A stretch of 64,000 bases of DNA from contig NC_060885.1 in the NCBI RefSeq assembly GCF_014805685.1, forward strand, positions 16,724,632 through 16,788,631, read 5' to 3'. This stretch comes from Silurus meridionalis. Lineage: Eukaryota > Chordata > Actinopteri > Siluriformes > Siluridae. This document shows, in pieces, positions 10,205-19,869 of this stretch (the stretch's first letter is position 1; each line of letters begins with the position of its first letter). The translations under genes were made by a program, and so were the position numbers. The notes under the pieces are model-generated. The model saw only the letters and a list, made by a program, of their open reading frames with translations, did no database searches and was not told where the DNA came from.

Positions 10205-11440
10205 GTAGTAAACTGATGATATTAATTACAGTCCAAATCAATCCTTATAGTTCTTGATTTGCTCAACAGCTTCATGAGTCTTTAGGCTCTAAAAGTAGAT
10301 CTCCAAATAAAGAGAATAAAGGATGATAAAGATTATCAGGACATAATCTTATCAATGTTAACAAAAATTACACCCTAATTTTTTTTTTCTGAAGTGCCTT
10401 TAATCAAAATGGGAGGAGGGCTTAATCCCTGTTCCACAGAAATGGAAAAGAACCCAAAGTCTGTACATACATTTTGAAAACCCATGGATTAATGCAGCTT
10501 TAGCCTTTTTACAGCTTTTGCACCATTGGGCAAATGTGTTATAATACTGTTTTTTTATGGGATAGAATAGGCTCTTTATCCACTGTGATCCTGACAAAAA
10601 TAAAGCAATTACTCTAGATCAGGGATGCCCAACCTCATTGACAAAGTTTCTATATCTAGTCTGTTCAGCCACATTAACTTTTTTTGTATGAACAGCTATG
10701 GAAGTAGATCTTTTTGCTTGTAATCCTACAGCTTTAAAAATTTTTATATTTCATATAGTTTTAGACACTAGACAGGTTTTTTTTTTACCACATTTTTGAA
10801 GAAGTTTTTTTTTTTTTTTGGTGTTTATTATTGGACCAACATTCATACATTAGAAGAGTCAGTGCTTCTTGTGCACAATAATCAGCCAGTGACTCATCAG
10901 ATACTGCTGGGCTACGTCAGAGATTGGGAAATGCTGCAGTGAAATAGGAAACAGATGAGAATGATTAAACATGTGCTGGGATCAATAAAATTCACAGAAA
11001 AATATAAAAGTGATAGTAAAACATAAGCAGATGAGTAATAAAAAATGTTGACCGTTTGAGGAATAATTAAAGGTAATATAATTTTTGTTGAATTCACTTC
11101 ATAATCAGGTTTTATATTCCATCCAGTCTCCAGACAAAGAAAGGCAGTAGAATAGACCATGCTCAAGAGCTCAGTTACTTTGAAAGTGACAATGTCAAAG
11201 AATTCAACAAGTCAGTTCTTGAAATGTATACCCTGCCAGATTTGTTCCAGAGAAGTGATATTATTGGAAATGGAATTGCCTAGAGGCAATAACAGCTTAC
11301 CCATGAAGCAACAAAGGCTAAAGTGTGTTAAAGTGTGTATTGTTTGGCAATTACATACTTTCAACTTCCAACTTTTTGAGGCAAGTACTTTCATGTAATG
11401 ATTGTGCCTGTTCACAAAGGGAAGTTTCATAAGGACATGG
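10205..11440. other. Intergenic, no gene seen
   Basis: AT-rich with T runs (10381-10390, 10806-10820). The words near 10617-10640 (GATCAGGGATGCCCAACCTC) resemble the ends of hAT-like repeats, but the match is too short to call. No exons were found. Confidence 0.5.
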
Positions 11441-11444
11441 TTTG

Positions 11445-11600
11445 ATTAGCCTGTTTAACTGCACTGAGCAGCTTTTGGATGAATTGGAACACTCCAAAAT
11501 CTTGTACAAAGCTGTCCCAGATGGCTTAGTGTTGGAATTGAATGTCCAACAATCTCTTACAGGATGTGGTGGTCAGGTCTCCACTTAGAGTTGGTTTAAA
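11445..11600 (+). mobile_element. Tc1-like transposon remnant, 3' part
   Basis: CTTTTGGATGAATTGGAAC, then ACTCCAAAATCTTGTACAAA.. and GTGGTCAGGTCTCCAC follow the order of the transposase C-terminus and 3' end of a Tc1-like family common in fish (protein words HLWDELE.. and a VSTL-like end). It is heavily deleted and in sense orientation, the opposite of the copy at 12530-13140. Confidence 0.55.
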
Positions 11601-11604
11601 CATT

Positions 11605-11930
11605 CACTGTTCACTTTATAAGGAACATCTGCACACCTGCATATTCATACAGTTACCTAATCAGCCAGTCAATGCAGTGCATATAATTATGCATATAAAG
11701 ATTAATAGCATCACTTAATGTTTGCATGCTACATCAGAATAAGGAAAAACCTCTGTGACTGCAATCGTGGTCTGGAGGTTGTTAACAGATGGGCTGTTTT
11801 TTTTATGTTACAAACTGCTAATCTCGTGGGAATTTCATGCCCAACAATCTGTAGAGTTCACACAGATGGTGTGAAGACAAAGAACAAAAAAAATAAGTGA
11901 TCAATAATTCTGTGGATCTTTAAGCTTGCA
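11605..11930 (+). mobile_element. Tc1-like transposon remnant, 5' part
   Basis: TATAAGGAACATCTGCACACC.. CAGTTACCTAATCAGCCAGTC.. AACTGCTAATCTCGTGGGAA is the start of a second Tc1-like family, whose fish consensus opens with a similar terminal repeat and the ISRKSLLRMGLH-type N-terminus. Another fragment of this family lies at 24945-25080. A sequence resembling its opposite terminus (CAGGTGTTTCT..) is at 13204-13235. Confidence 0.55.
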
Positions 11931-12084
11931 GACCCTCCACACACTAGCTGTGGTTTTGCTTTTCACACCAATGTATGTAAATCTTAGAGACTGCTCTGTG
12001 TCACCCCCTTTCTGATGTTTTTGTGAATATTACTGGAAGGCATTAAGCTGTATCATTCTATGTATTTTGCTGTTTCCACATAAA

Positions 12085-12425
12085 TTGCTCTGTGGGAGAG
12101 CGAGTGGGAGGGAGGAAAAAAGGACAACCACAACAGGTCGGTTTATTTGCGTCACCGCCGCTTTTTATTTAATATATTGGTATGTCACAATGGTGTCTGG
12201 GCGCTCCGTGTTCACACGGCACTACTGGCGCTCACGCACGCGCACACACACGCACACACGCCTCCGCTCCCTCGGCTTTTATGCGCCTCCGGATCACTGA
12301 AACGAAAGCACAGACATCAGGTTTTATTAGTTGCAGGTGAGGCAAATCCACGCTTACCTGCGTCCTGCCTCGCCCCCCATTCACAAACCGACGCTCGGCC
12401 ACGCCCCCGCTGCCACAGGCTCATA
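12085..12425. other. GC-rich island of unknown origin
   Basis: CpG-rich sequence (GCGTCACCGCCGC, CTCACGCACGCGCACACAC, CTCGGCCACGCCCCCGCTGCC) about 340 bp long, lying between Tc1 remnants and quite unlike its AT-rich surroundings. An open frame crosses it (12147-12506) but shows no recognisable domain and runs through an AC-rich repeat. It may be an inserted element, for example an LTR, or an alternative promoter. I cannot decide. Confidence 0.4.
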
Positions 12426-12529
12426 AGATGCATAATATACACAGAACAGACGTTTTGGACAACTGACTACAAGATTTTATGTGCTTTATCAACCCTTATA
12501 TATTAACTTGCATTCTGAAGATGATAAGA

Positions 12530-13140
12530 TGTTCCACTGGATTTTGGAGTGTGGTTGTACACATTTTTGCTTATCCATCCATAGGAGCATTAGTAAAGTA
12601 CTGATGTAGGGTGAGGAGACCCCAATTTATCTGAAAGGTGTTTAATATGGTTTGGGTCAGAGCTCTATAGAGTGGTTCCCTGGTGGTCTAGTGGTTAGGA
12701 AGCGGCGCTCTTACTGCTGCAGCCCGGGTTCCCTGACCAGGGATCGAACTGGCCGCAGCAGTGCATTACACTCTTAGTGCCGGTCCCAAGCCCGGATAAA
12801 TGGGGAGGGTTGCATTAGGAAGGGCATCCAGCGTAAAAGCATGTGCCAAATCAAACATGTGGAGGATCCGCTGTGGAGACCCCTAATGGGAGAAGCCGAA
12901 AGAAAGTTTGGGTCAGAGCTCTATAGAAAACCACTGAAAATGTTCCACTCTATGTAAAAAATAGCTTCATGTAGCTCACTTTGTGCACAAGGGAATTGTC
13001 ATACTGGAACAGGTTTGGGCTCCTAGTTCAAGTGGAGGGAAAAATGATTGCTATACGAATCCTATATAAAGACATTCTATACAATTGTGTCCCCCCAGCA
13101 TTGTAGTAACAGTCTTGGGAAAAAGCATATATAGCTGAAA
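12530..13140 (-). mobile_element. Tc1-like transposon remnant split by a SINE
   Basis: On the minus strand this is the central-to-3' part of a Tc1-like transposase gene. The plus-strand words TTCCACTGGATTTTGGAGTG, CTCACTTTGTGCACAAGGG, CATACTGGAACAGGTTTGGG and AAAGACATTCTATACAATTG are those of a very common fish Tc1 repeat. The protein words (FQHDNAP-like, ELEWPAQSPDLNPIEHLWDE-like) are degraded. The SINE at 12671-12905 interrupts it, and the Tc1 sequence reads straight across the duplicated target. Confidence 0.75.
12671..12905 (+). mobile_element. tRNA-Glu-derived SINE with ~21-bp target duplication
   Basis: The head CCCTGGTGGTCTAGTGGTTA GGAAGCGGCGCTCTTACTG.. GCCCGGGTTC is nearly a tRNA-Glu gene: A-box TGGTCTAGTGG and first half of the B-box GGGTTC. 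After the B-box the sequence diverges (CCTGACCAGGGATCGAACTG), so it is not a working tRNA. The body (GGTCCCAAGCCCGGATAAAT.., GGGCATCCAGCG) and the tail CCCCTAATGGGAGAAGCC match the 3' end of the RTE-like LINE at 5538-5897. The 21 bases at 12650-12670 (starting GTTTGGGTCAG, ending CTCTATAG) recur exactly at 12906-12926. Confidence 0.85.
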
Positions 13141-13194
13141 CGTTAGGCATTCCAATGATTTAGTCCATAGAGTGTACAGTAACAGCATGAATAT

Positions 13195-13240
13195 GCATAT
13201 GTACAGGTGTTTCTAAAAAAATGGAAGGTAAGTACAGTGT
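13195..13240. repeat. Possible Tc1-like terminus
   Basis: TGTACAGGTGTTTCTAAAAA AATGGAAGGTAAGTA resembles the 3' terminal repeat CAGGTGTTCCTAATAAAGTGG of the family whose 5' part lies at 11605. If so, 11605-13240 is one element that has been filled with later insertions. Confidence 0.35.
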
Positions 13241-13394
13241 ACATAGCAGTGTGTTAATAGGGTGCTGGTTTTGCTATTTTACAATATCACCTCAAATTAT
13301 ACATTTTGCATTGAACTAACAACGAAAGCAGAATATTAGAAAATGAGCACATAAAAAAAAGATTACCAGGTCAACTTTTTAAAAGATTTTTTTG

Positions 13395-13816
13395 GAGGGT
13401 GGGACGTGGGCGGGGTAAAGGTCTACCGATGCTCAGCCCCTCCATCTCCCCCGAATCTCTACGTGGAAATTTATCTTGCACCGAAACAGAGCATCGCTTG
13501 TAAGCCCCGCCACGAGGAGCTCCCTATCACGTGACTGCGCTGCAAGCCATCTCAGCACCGAGACTCTACTTTACTAACAGCTTTGACGCCAACGTGTTTT
13601 AGTAAAAAGAGAAAAACATATATTTCATTCAAATTCCTTTCCCTACGAGGATGTGAGAAGTTTTGGATTACACACCAGAGTGGATGCATTACATCTTAGT
13701 TTTTAATCAGACTTCTGAGAGCACATGGAGTTTGGAGGCTGCGGAGAGCGCGCGTGCGGCAGCGCAATGAGCCATGAAACGTCTCGCAGCGTTTGGAGAC
13801 TCTGAACGGGAAAGAG
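13395..13816 (+). promoter_or_regulatory. chst3: Putative chst3 promoter and non-coding exon 1
   Basis: A GC-rich, CpG-containing block in AT-rich surroundings, the only such block at a suitable distance upstream of chst3 on its strand. It contains a GC box GGGCGGGG (13408-13415) and a palindromic E-box CACGTG (13528-13533). It ends in a strong donor AAAGAG|GTATGAGT, giving an exon end at 13816. The acceptor that would receive it is TACTGCAG at 17407. CHST3 in other vertebrates has non-coding leader exons. Two short upstream ORFs start at 13725 and 13773 (approximately). The TSS is not determinable from sequence. Confidence 0.5.
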
Positions 13817-16800
13817 GTATGAGTGCACAGAAATCTGTCAGACCTCATGCTCGCGGTAGCTTAGATGTCCTAATCAATGGAAGCCCTTTTGTGAAACTGC
13901 TGTTAACGAAATAGCTAACAGACATAACACTGCACTTCTTCCTTATATTATATCACAAGTGTAGTTAGTTAACCAACATATCCATAGGAAATCTCTTCTT
14001 AGAAGCCAGTGACAAACTTATGCTGTGCTCAGATTGCAGGGTAACAGAATTCATATAATGTTTGACATGCACCAAAAAAACAGTGTGCCTATTGTATCTC
14101 TGAATATCCGCATATAGAGCCACAATAATGAATACTGCAATCTGACCACACATGCTGGACCCTCCAAAATGTCTATAGCCAATATATATACTCACTCCAC
14201 TTACTCCGTTTTTAGTTACTATAAATATGTTTCTGTGATTTATATAAGTTTTTAATTTATTTATTTTAGCCTTTATGTGTGGTAGGTTATGGTATAAATG
14301 TATACTGTGTGGTCTATGGGCTCCAAAGGTCTAAGTCTACACTGAAAGTCTAAGATTATAATTTTTTTTTATAGAACTGGTAATAAACAAAGTTTTTGAA
14401 TTTTGAAACCAAGGAACTATTCATTATTCAAGATTCTGCACAATTTTTAGGTTACATGTGGGCATGTATTTATGATATAGACCATGATAATGTTAGAATT
14501 TCCATGAGTCTAATTTCATTCACTCAAGAACAAGCTCAGCTGATATGATGATATGGAGTCCGTGTCAGTTTGAGTGGCAAAAAGAGGACATATTAAATAG
14601 TAAGAAATTTTAAAATTTGTGTAAAAATGTTTTTTTTAAGCCAGGTTATTGTTGACAATATAATGAGATATGAAAAAAACTTTACATTAAATAAAATATT
14701 TTTTTAAGCAGAATCATTTTTATGAATGGACTTTTAAAAATTAATGTGGATAAAAGAGTTGCAGGTTAACAGTGGTGAAAATGTTTGTGCATAATTCAAT
14801 AAGCATTGAATTTGTGTATACATATGAATTACATCAATTCAGAAGGACTTATACATTCACTTTGTTTAGTGACCAGATAATAATTCTTGAAGTGCATCCT
14901 TTAAAGTATATAATTGTAAAACTACCATTAGGTGCAGGGGGTAGGTTGTGTGGGGTTCCTCCAGGTCCCCAGGTTCCTGAAACATACATGTGTATTTTCT
15001 AATTTGCCCCTGGGTGTGGGATGTGTAAAATGTGTGTGTGTGTCTGCATGTTGCCCTGCATCCTATGTGTTCCTTATAGATTCAGTGGTTCCTGGATAGG
15101 TTCTGGATCCACTAACAACTTATCCAGTATAAAATACTTAATGAAATGAATAATGAATGAATGAATGAATGAATGAATGAATGAATATCATAAATCACTA
15201 TTCATAGTATGTTTTGTAGTTCACATCTTCTTGGTTTACATGTATCTGTGAAGTACCAGCTAAGTAAAATAGCAAAATGACTGCTGTATATGGCCTAAAG
15301 CGCTGATGATGTTTGAAAAACATCAATCTGCCTCTATGTTCTTGTGTAGGCTTTCTGCCATCTCTCCTTACCTCCTCTGCCACAGTGTTCCCCTGGTACA
15401 GCTGCACCTTGTGGGCCCAAGCAGCATCAGTGAGCCTGTCACTGCTGATTGTGGATTTATATTGCACGAGAAATCCCACTAAACAGTGCCTGTCTTGCAG
15501 GATGTGCCATCACGCACTGCTGAACCACAAAGCACTCTGTAATGAAACAAGACAAAAACACGGGGCTGAAACATGCTCCTTAAACTCACAGAGCTTACAC
15601 TTCTGCTATACTGATTTTCGCTTCTGCACTGTGTGGCATGTTTCTTGACATATAATAGCAATGACACATATAAAGCAATAACAAACAAATCGAGCTTGAA
15701 AAAAGTCCCATTGACCTTTTGACTACCACAGAACATGTGGTAAAATGAGAATTAGCAAACACCTAAGAACTAGAAGTTATATTTGAAATGTTTTGCTTTC
15801 TGAGAAATCTGAATTTTATTAGGAGTTTTATTTTAACAAGGTTTTAATAAAGTGCATTTGCATAAATAACTGAATGATCATGTTAGGTAGTTTTCCTTTT
15901 GTATATCATGCCACTTTTAGTCTATAGGAGAAGCAGTAAATGTAATTTGTATGGGAATAATGAACATAGTTATGTCCATTTCTGCTTCAGCAGATCATCA
16001 GATTTGTCAAACGCTCCACTGGGTTTTGAATATGTAAAGATCTCAGCTAAGACGCCACCCCTGACAGTTTGATTGCTAAAACATAATAAGTTTGCGTAAC
16101 TGGTTTATATTTACTTACACTGCAGACTATCATTCACTGTCAACCTAAAAACTTTATATTTTTTTAATTATGTGCTTTGTGCAGATAATTTACTGATTTA
16201 CCAGGTGCACCCAAATAGAGGAAAGACTCTGCTTACATTATATACAGTTGGTTTGACTAAAAACACTTTACATTTGACAGTGTACTACACACACTTCAGA
16301 GTGTTGCCAGTAGATGTTAAAAGACAAAGGCACTAGTCTTAAATTCCCATGTTTGTGCAAAATATGAATTATTAATGAAAATACATTGAGTCCTAGTAAA
16401 AAATCTCTGTTTAGAAAGAGCATTTTTTTGGAGAAATTGCTGTGGTAAAAGAGAAGTAATTATGCATATTGGAAAGTAGTAAACTGTATTGTGTCAGGCT
16501 GCATACCACCACTCCTTTCATGATTATGTACCTGTATAATCATATCTGAAAATTGATCTTTCCTTACTTATTATATTTTGCTTAGTTATAAAAGGACTTA
16601 ATAATGCTGAGTGCTAACTCTATAAACATGTTAAATAATATGCATTGTACTATCATTTTAATAATACAATTAGGTAGTAATTAGTCAACTTAATGTTAGC
16701 AATGTGGCTACAATAAATAAAAAAAATTGTTTATGATTTTTTTGAAGTATTACCAATAAAACGAACAATACCAATGCCATCCATTTTCAGAAATCATCAA

Positions 16801-17407
16801 AATCTCAGTATCTAAGAGTAAACTTGAGTAAAAAGTAAATATTAATACAGCTATGGGATATGACCACCAGAAGATATTTCTTAAATATTAAGCCTTTTGT
16901 TGTAACCAGATTAATGTACAAAATTGCGACCATATAAATAAACACATTCTCCTACACTGTCGGTAGTGTCAGGACTGTATGAGTGTCACTGCATGTGCTC
17001 CTTCGAAATTTACTCAGGGCTCATGTTCTCTGGGCCTGTTCTTTATTAACACAGTTAATAGGGTGGTACCACAGTTATACTGTCTTCACCTGAATATACT
17101 CAGGCCTTTGAACAAGGCATTGTGTCCTGCTGAAGGCATTTCAACTCCTTACTGCTATTAGTGGAAAGGTGATGACAGTAGTTGCTATTTATTGGACCTT
17201 GGGGAACAAAGCTCAGGTTGTCTTACTGTGCTGGCTCTCTTAGCTGTGCTAAACATTCATGAATCTCTTATTGTTAGCAGTCTAATTTATAACACACAAG
17301 CTGATTTGGTGTAATTTGCATAACTGGCACTCTGAACCAATCTGTACAGTGCAATGCAATATACAGTATATAGAATGTAAAGAAGAATATTTTGTGGCTT
17401 ACTGCAG
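13817..17407 (+). other. Putative first intron of chst3
   Basis: 3.6 kb of AT-rich DNA bounded by the GTATGAGT donor and the CTTACTGCAG acceptor. It includes a decayed repeat tail and (GAAT)n at about 14930-15186. Open frames at 15198-15736 lack recognisable motifs. Confidence 0.45.
14930..15186 (+). repeat. Decayed L2/SINE-type 3' tail ending in (GAAT)n
   Basis: GGGGTTCCTCCAGGT.., TGTTGCCCTGCATCC.., GGTTCCTGGATAGGTTCTGG and ATCCACTAACAACTTATCCAG follow the order of the common fish tail (..TTCCCAGGATAGGCTCTGGATCCACCG..) that ends in tandem GAAT units, here 15146-15186. Confidence 0.6.
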
Positions 17408-17436
17408 GTCAACTGTATGTCATGTCCTGACATGAG

Positions 17437-17579
17437 ATGAACCTGAATAGCTACACATACAGGCTGTGGAGGGATTTCCATACAGAAACCAGTTCAAGAA
17501 TGAGGAGTAAATATGTTATTTTCATCATCTGCATTGTGGCCCTGGTCATCATTGAAAAGGAAAACAATATTATCTCAAG
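17437..17579 (+). CDS. chst3: chst3 coding exon 1: cytoplasmic tail and anchor
   Basis: 47 codons plus two bases: [20 protein letters not shown], then [19 protein letters not shown] and EKENNIIS. The MRSKY..IEKEN.IISR block is the conserved N-terminus of CHST3. The exon begins after the acceptor CTGCAG at 17407, and the donor is CAAG|GTAAGC. It was found by following the protein upstream of the long ORF. Confidence 0.92.
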
Positions 17580-19002
17580 GTAAGCCTTTTGATCTCAGCT
17601 TACTATTTGGTTATTTATCAAATATTACTCAGGTAGCCTGATGAGTTATTCAGTGACTACATTAAAGCTAAATAAGAAAATTATTCAGAGTGCAAGAACC
17701 TCCTGAAAGGTCATGGGAATTTAAATAGTTAAAATGATTTTATTCAAATATAGGCTACATAAAGAACTCCAAAATTTATGAATAAGATATTTTGTCTTTT
17801 CCAGGGTCTCTGACAAGCTCACTCACAGACAGACACAACAAACCCCAGAGCCTTTTTCATTCTTGAATGGCTCCAGTTTGTATGATGGCGAGATGAGTAT
17901 AAATTCCACACAGCTTTTAGATCCAGACCAGGCTGGCCAAAAGCACATTCTTTTATTGGCCACCACTCGCACTGGATCCTCCTTTGTAGGTGAGTTTTTT
18001 AACCAGCTAGGTACCAACATGTTCTACCTATTTGAGCCGCTGTGGCATGTAGAGAGGACACTTTCACAGGACACAGGGATCCCCAATTCCAACATCTCAT
18101 CCGTTGCATACCGGGATGTGCTGCTAAGCCTATTCTTGTGCAACTTCTCGCTGCTGGAGAGCTTCATCAGCCCACCTCCTCTAGAGCATGTCACTCCAGC
18201 TCTGTTCCGCAGAGAGTCCAGCATGGCTCTGTGTGAGGAGCAGGTGTGTTCGCCAGTGCAGAGGAATGTTTTTGAGAGATATCGCTGCAGAATGCGCCGC
18301 TGTGGCCCTCTCAACTTCACCTTGGCCTCAGAGTCCTGTCTGAGGAAGAAGCACAGGGCCATCAAGACAGTTAGGGTTCGGCAGCTGGATTCACTCCGTT
18401 TACTAATTGAAGATCCTAGGCTGGATATTAAGGTCATACAGCTGGTGAGAGACCCCCGTGCTGTCCTGGCCTCAAGAATGGTAGCCTTCTCTAGCAAATA
18501 CCAGACTTGGAAAAGTTGGGCAGCAAATGGAGAGATACCCTTTGATGATGAAGAAGTGAAAAAACTCCAGGGAAATTGCAATCAAATCCGTGAGTCTGCA
18601 GAGCTGGGCTTAAGCCAACCGGATTGGCTGGAAAAACGATATATGCTTGTGCGATATGAGGACATAGCAAGATATCCTATGCAGAAAGCGGCTGAGATGT
18701 ACAGGTTTACCGGGGTCCCATTTACATCGCAGGCAAGGGAATGGATCATTAAGAACACGCATGCTTCAGAGGTTGCCAGTGGAGTGTACTCTACACAGAA
18801 GAACTCTTCAGAGCAGGTAGAAAAGTGGCGTTTCAGTATACCCTTCAAATTAGCCCAAGTTGTGCAAGAGGTTTGTGGGCCGACTATGGAACTATTTGGA
18901 TATCGATTTGCTGACAGCGAGGAGACACTAGTTAATAAGTCTATTAGTTTGCTTGAAGAAAAACAGTTTAATGTTTCATATGTTACAGATTTTAACTCAT
19001 AG
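17437..19002 (+). CDS. chst3: chst3, carbohydrate (chondroitin 6) sulfotransferase 3
   Basis: Two coding exons, 17437-17579 and 17805-19002, join in phase 2 (AG|G = Arg48) to give 446 aa; human CHST3 is 479 aa, the difference lying in the variable stem. It is a type II Golgi enzyme that transfers sulfate from PAPS to C6 of N-acetylgalactosamine in chondroitin. A short cytoplasmic tail is followed by a membrane anchor at residues 27-39, the shared block [14 protein letters not shown] and a short stem. The PAPS 5'-phosphosulfate loop ATTRTGSSF is at 100-108 and the 3'-phosphate motif [13 protein letters not shown] near 260-272. [12 protein letters not shown] and FKLAQVVQ separate it from CHST1 and CHST7. 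Several N-glycosylation sites occur (N69, N81, N144, N161, N218). The first in-frame ATG follows a stop at 17428; a second ATG at residue 22 lines up with an internal Met in human CHST3. Teleosts may have a and b copies. Confidence 0.95.
17580..17804 (+). other. chst3 intron between coding exons
   Basis: A 225-nt intron, GTAAGC to a good pyrimidine tract TTTTGTCTTTTCCAG. No repeat inside. Confidence 0.9.
17805..19002 (+). CDS. chst3: chst3 coding exon 2: stem and sulfotransferase domain
   Basis: It starts after TTTTCCAG and runs uninterrupted to TAG at 19000-19002, carrying the whole catalytic domain. The large single catalytic exon is normal for this sulfotransferase family. No frameshift or missing key residue was seen: the Arg, Ser and Gly of the PAPS loops are present. 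Confidence 0.96.
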
Positions 19003-19860
19003 ATTTAGCAGCATTTGCATTTGCATTCACTGCTCTTCAACAGCGCAGTGAATGTATTTTAAATCCATATATACCACACTGGAGTACAGATGTTGTATGC
19101 CTTTAGCACTCTCCTCATGGTTTAACTTTAATCAAAGTGCTTTCAGTTTGGTCCACTAATTAAGGTATTGAATGATTTCTTAATTATATTTGCTGCTTGT
19201 GTTTGAAAATGGATTTTATTTGTATAAGTAAATTAGGTGGTTGTTTTCAGTCCTGGAGACTCTTTTAGCCAAAACATCTTTCCCCAAGTTGTTTTAGCGT
19301 CTTTAATATTTTCTTTTAAAATGTTGTGATGATGGACTGTGAAACTGTGTTCTTAAACAACATAAATGTGCGTTTACTGTTTGTGTTCTGAACACAAAAT
19401 GGAGTCAAAGCCAGAGAATGAGACTTTTGCACAAAACTAATGGAACTAATGGATACTAGATAATATTTCAAAGCAGCAACTGTTAAACACATAATAAATT
19501 TTAACAGGTCTTCCCTCAAGGCAATTTGGTTTCTTTTTTTTCTAGTTTCTGCTTGCAACACAGAGACAGATACATTTCTGCTGACACCTGGGTAATGTGT
19601 GATTTATAGGATGATTGAGTATACATACAATGGGGATAATGGGGTAATATTAGAAGGCAAGGATCCTGATATTTTGCCAAAGCAGTACTGGGTTTTTTAT
19701 ATAAATATAATGCAAGCACTTAGAATAATTTTATAACATTTGTAACATTTCATATAAACCAAAATTCAACATCTGACTGATGTCATGACGTCTTACAAAT
19801 TAGCAGTACATGTATTTCTGACTGTTGTTTACAAATAAAATAAATGTGAATGAGATACAA
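19003..19860 (+). other. chst3: chst3 3'UTR with poly(A) signals
   Basis: Sequence after the stop codon. AATAAA occurs at 19493-19498 and, overlapping, at 19834-19844; the latter is followed by T- and GT-containing sequence and is a plausible transcript end. Which is used cannot be told from sequence. Confidence 0.5.
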
Positions 19861-19869
19861 ACTGTCTTT

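Noticed and set aside
12147..12506. 119-codon frame in the GC-rich island
   Set aside because: Contains an Ala-His-Thr run from an AC-rich repeat and no domain; frame openness is explained by GC content.
12674..12745. Possible tRNA-Glu gene
   Set aside because: The acceptor, D and anticodon portions look right, but the T arm and 3' acceptor half are replaced, and the sequence continues into a SINE body with a target duplication.
18024..18581. 185-codon open frame on the minus strand
   Set aside because: It lies wholly inside the chst3 catalytic exon in antisense and has no motif of its own; it is a shadow of the real coding frame.
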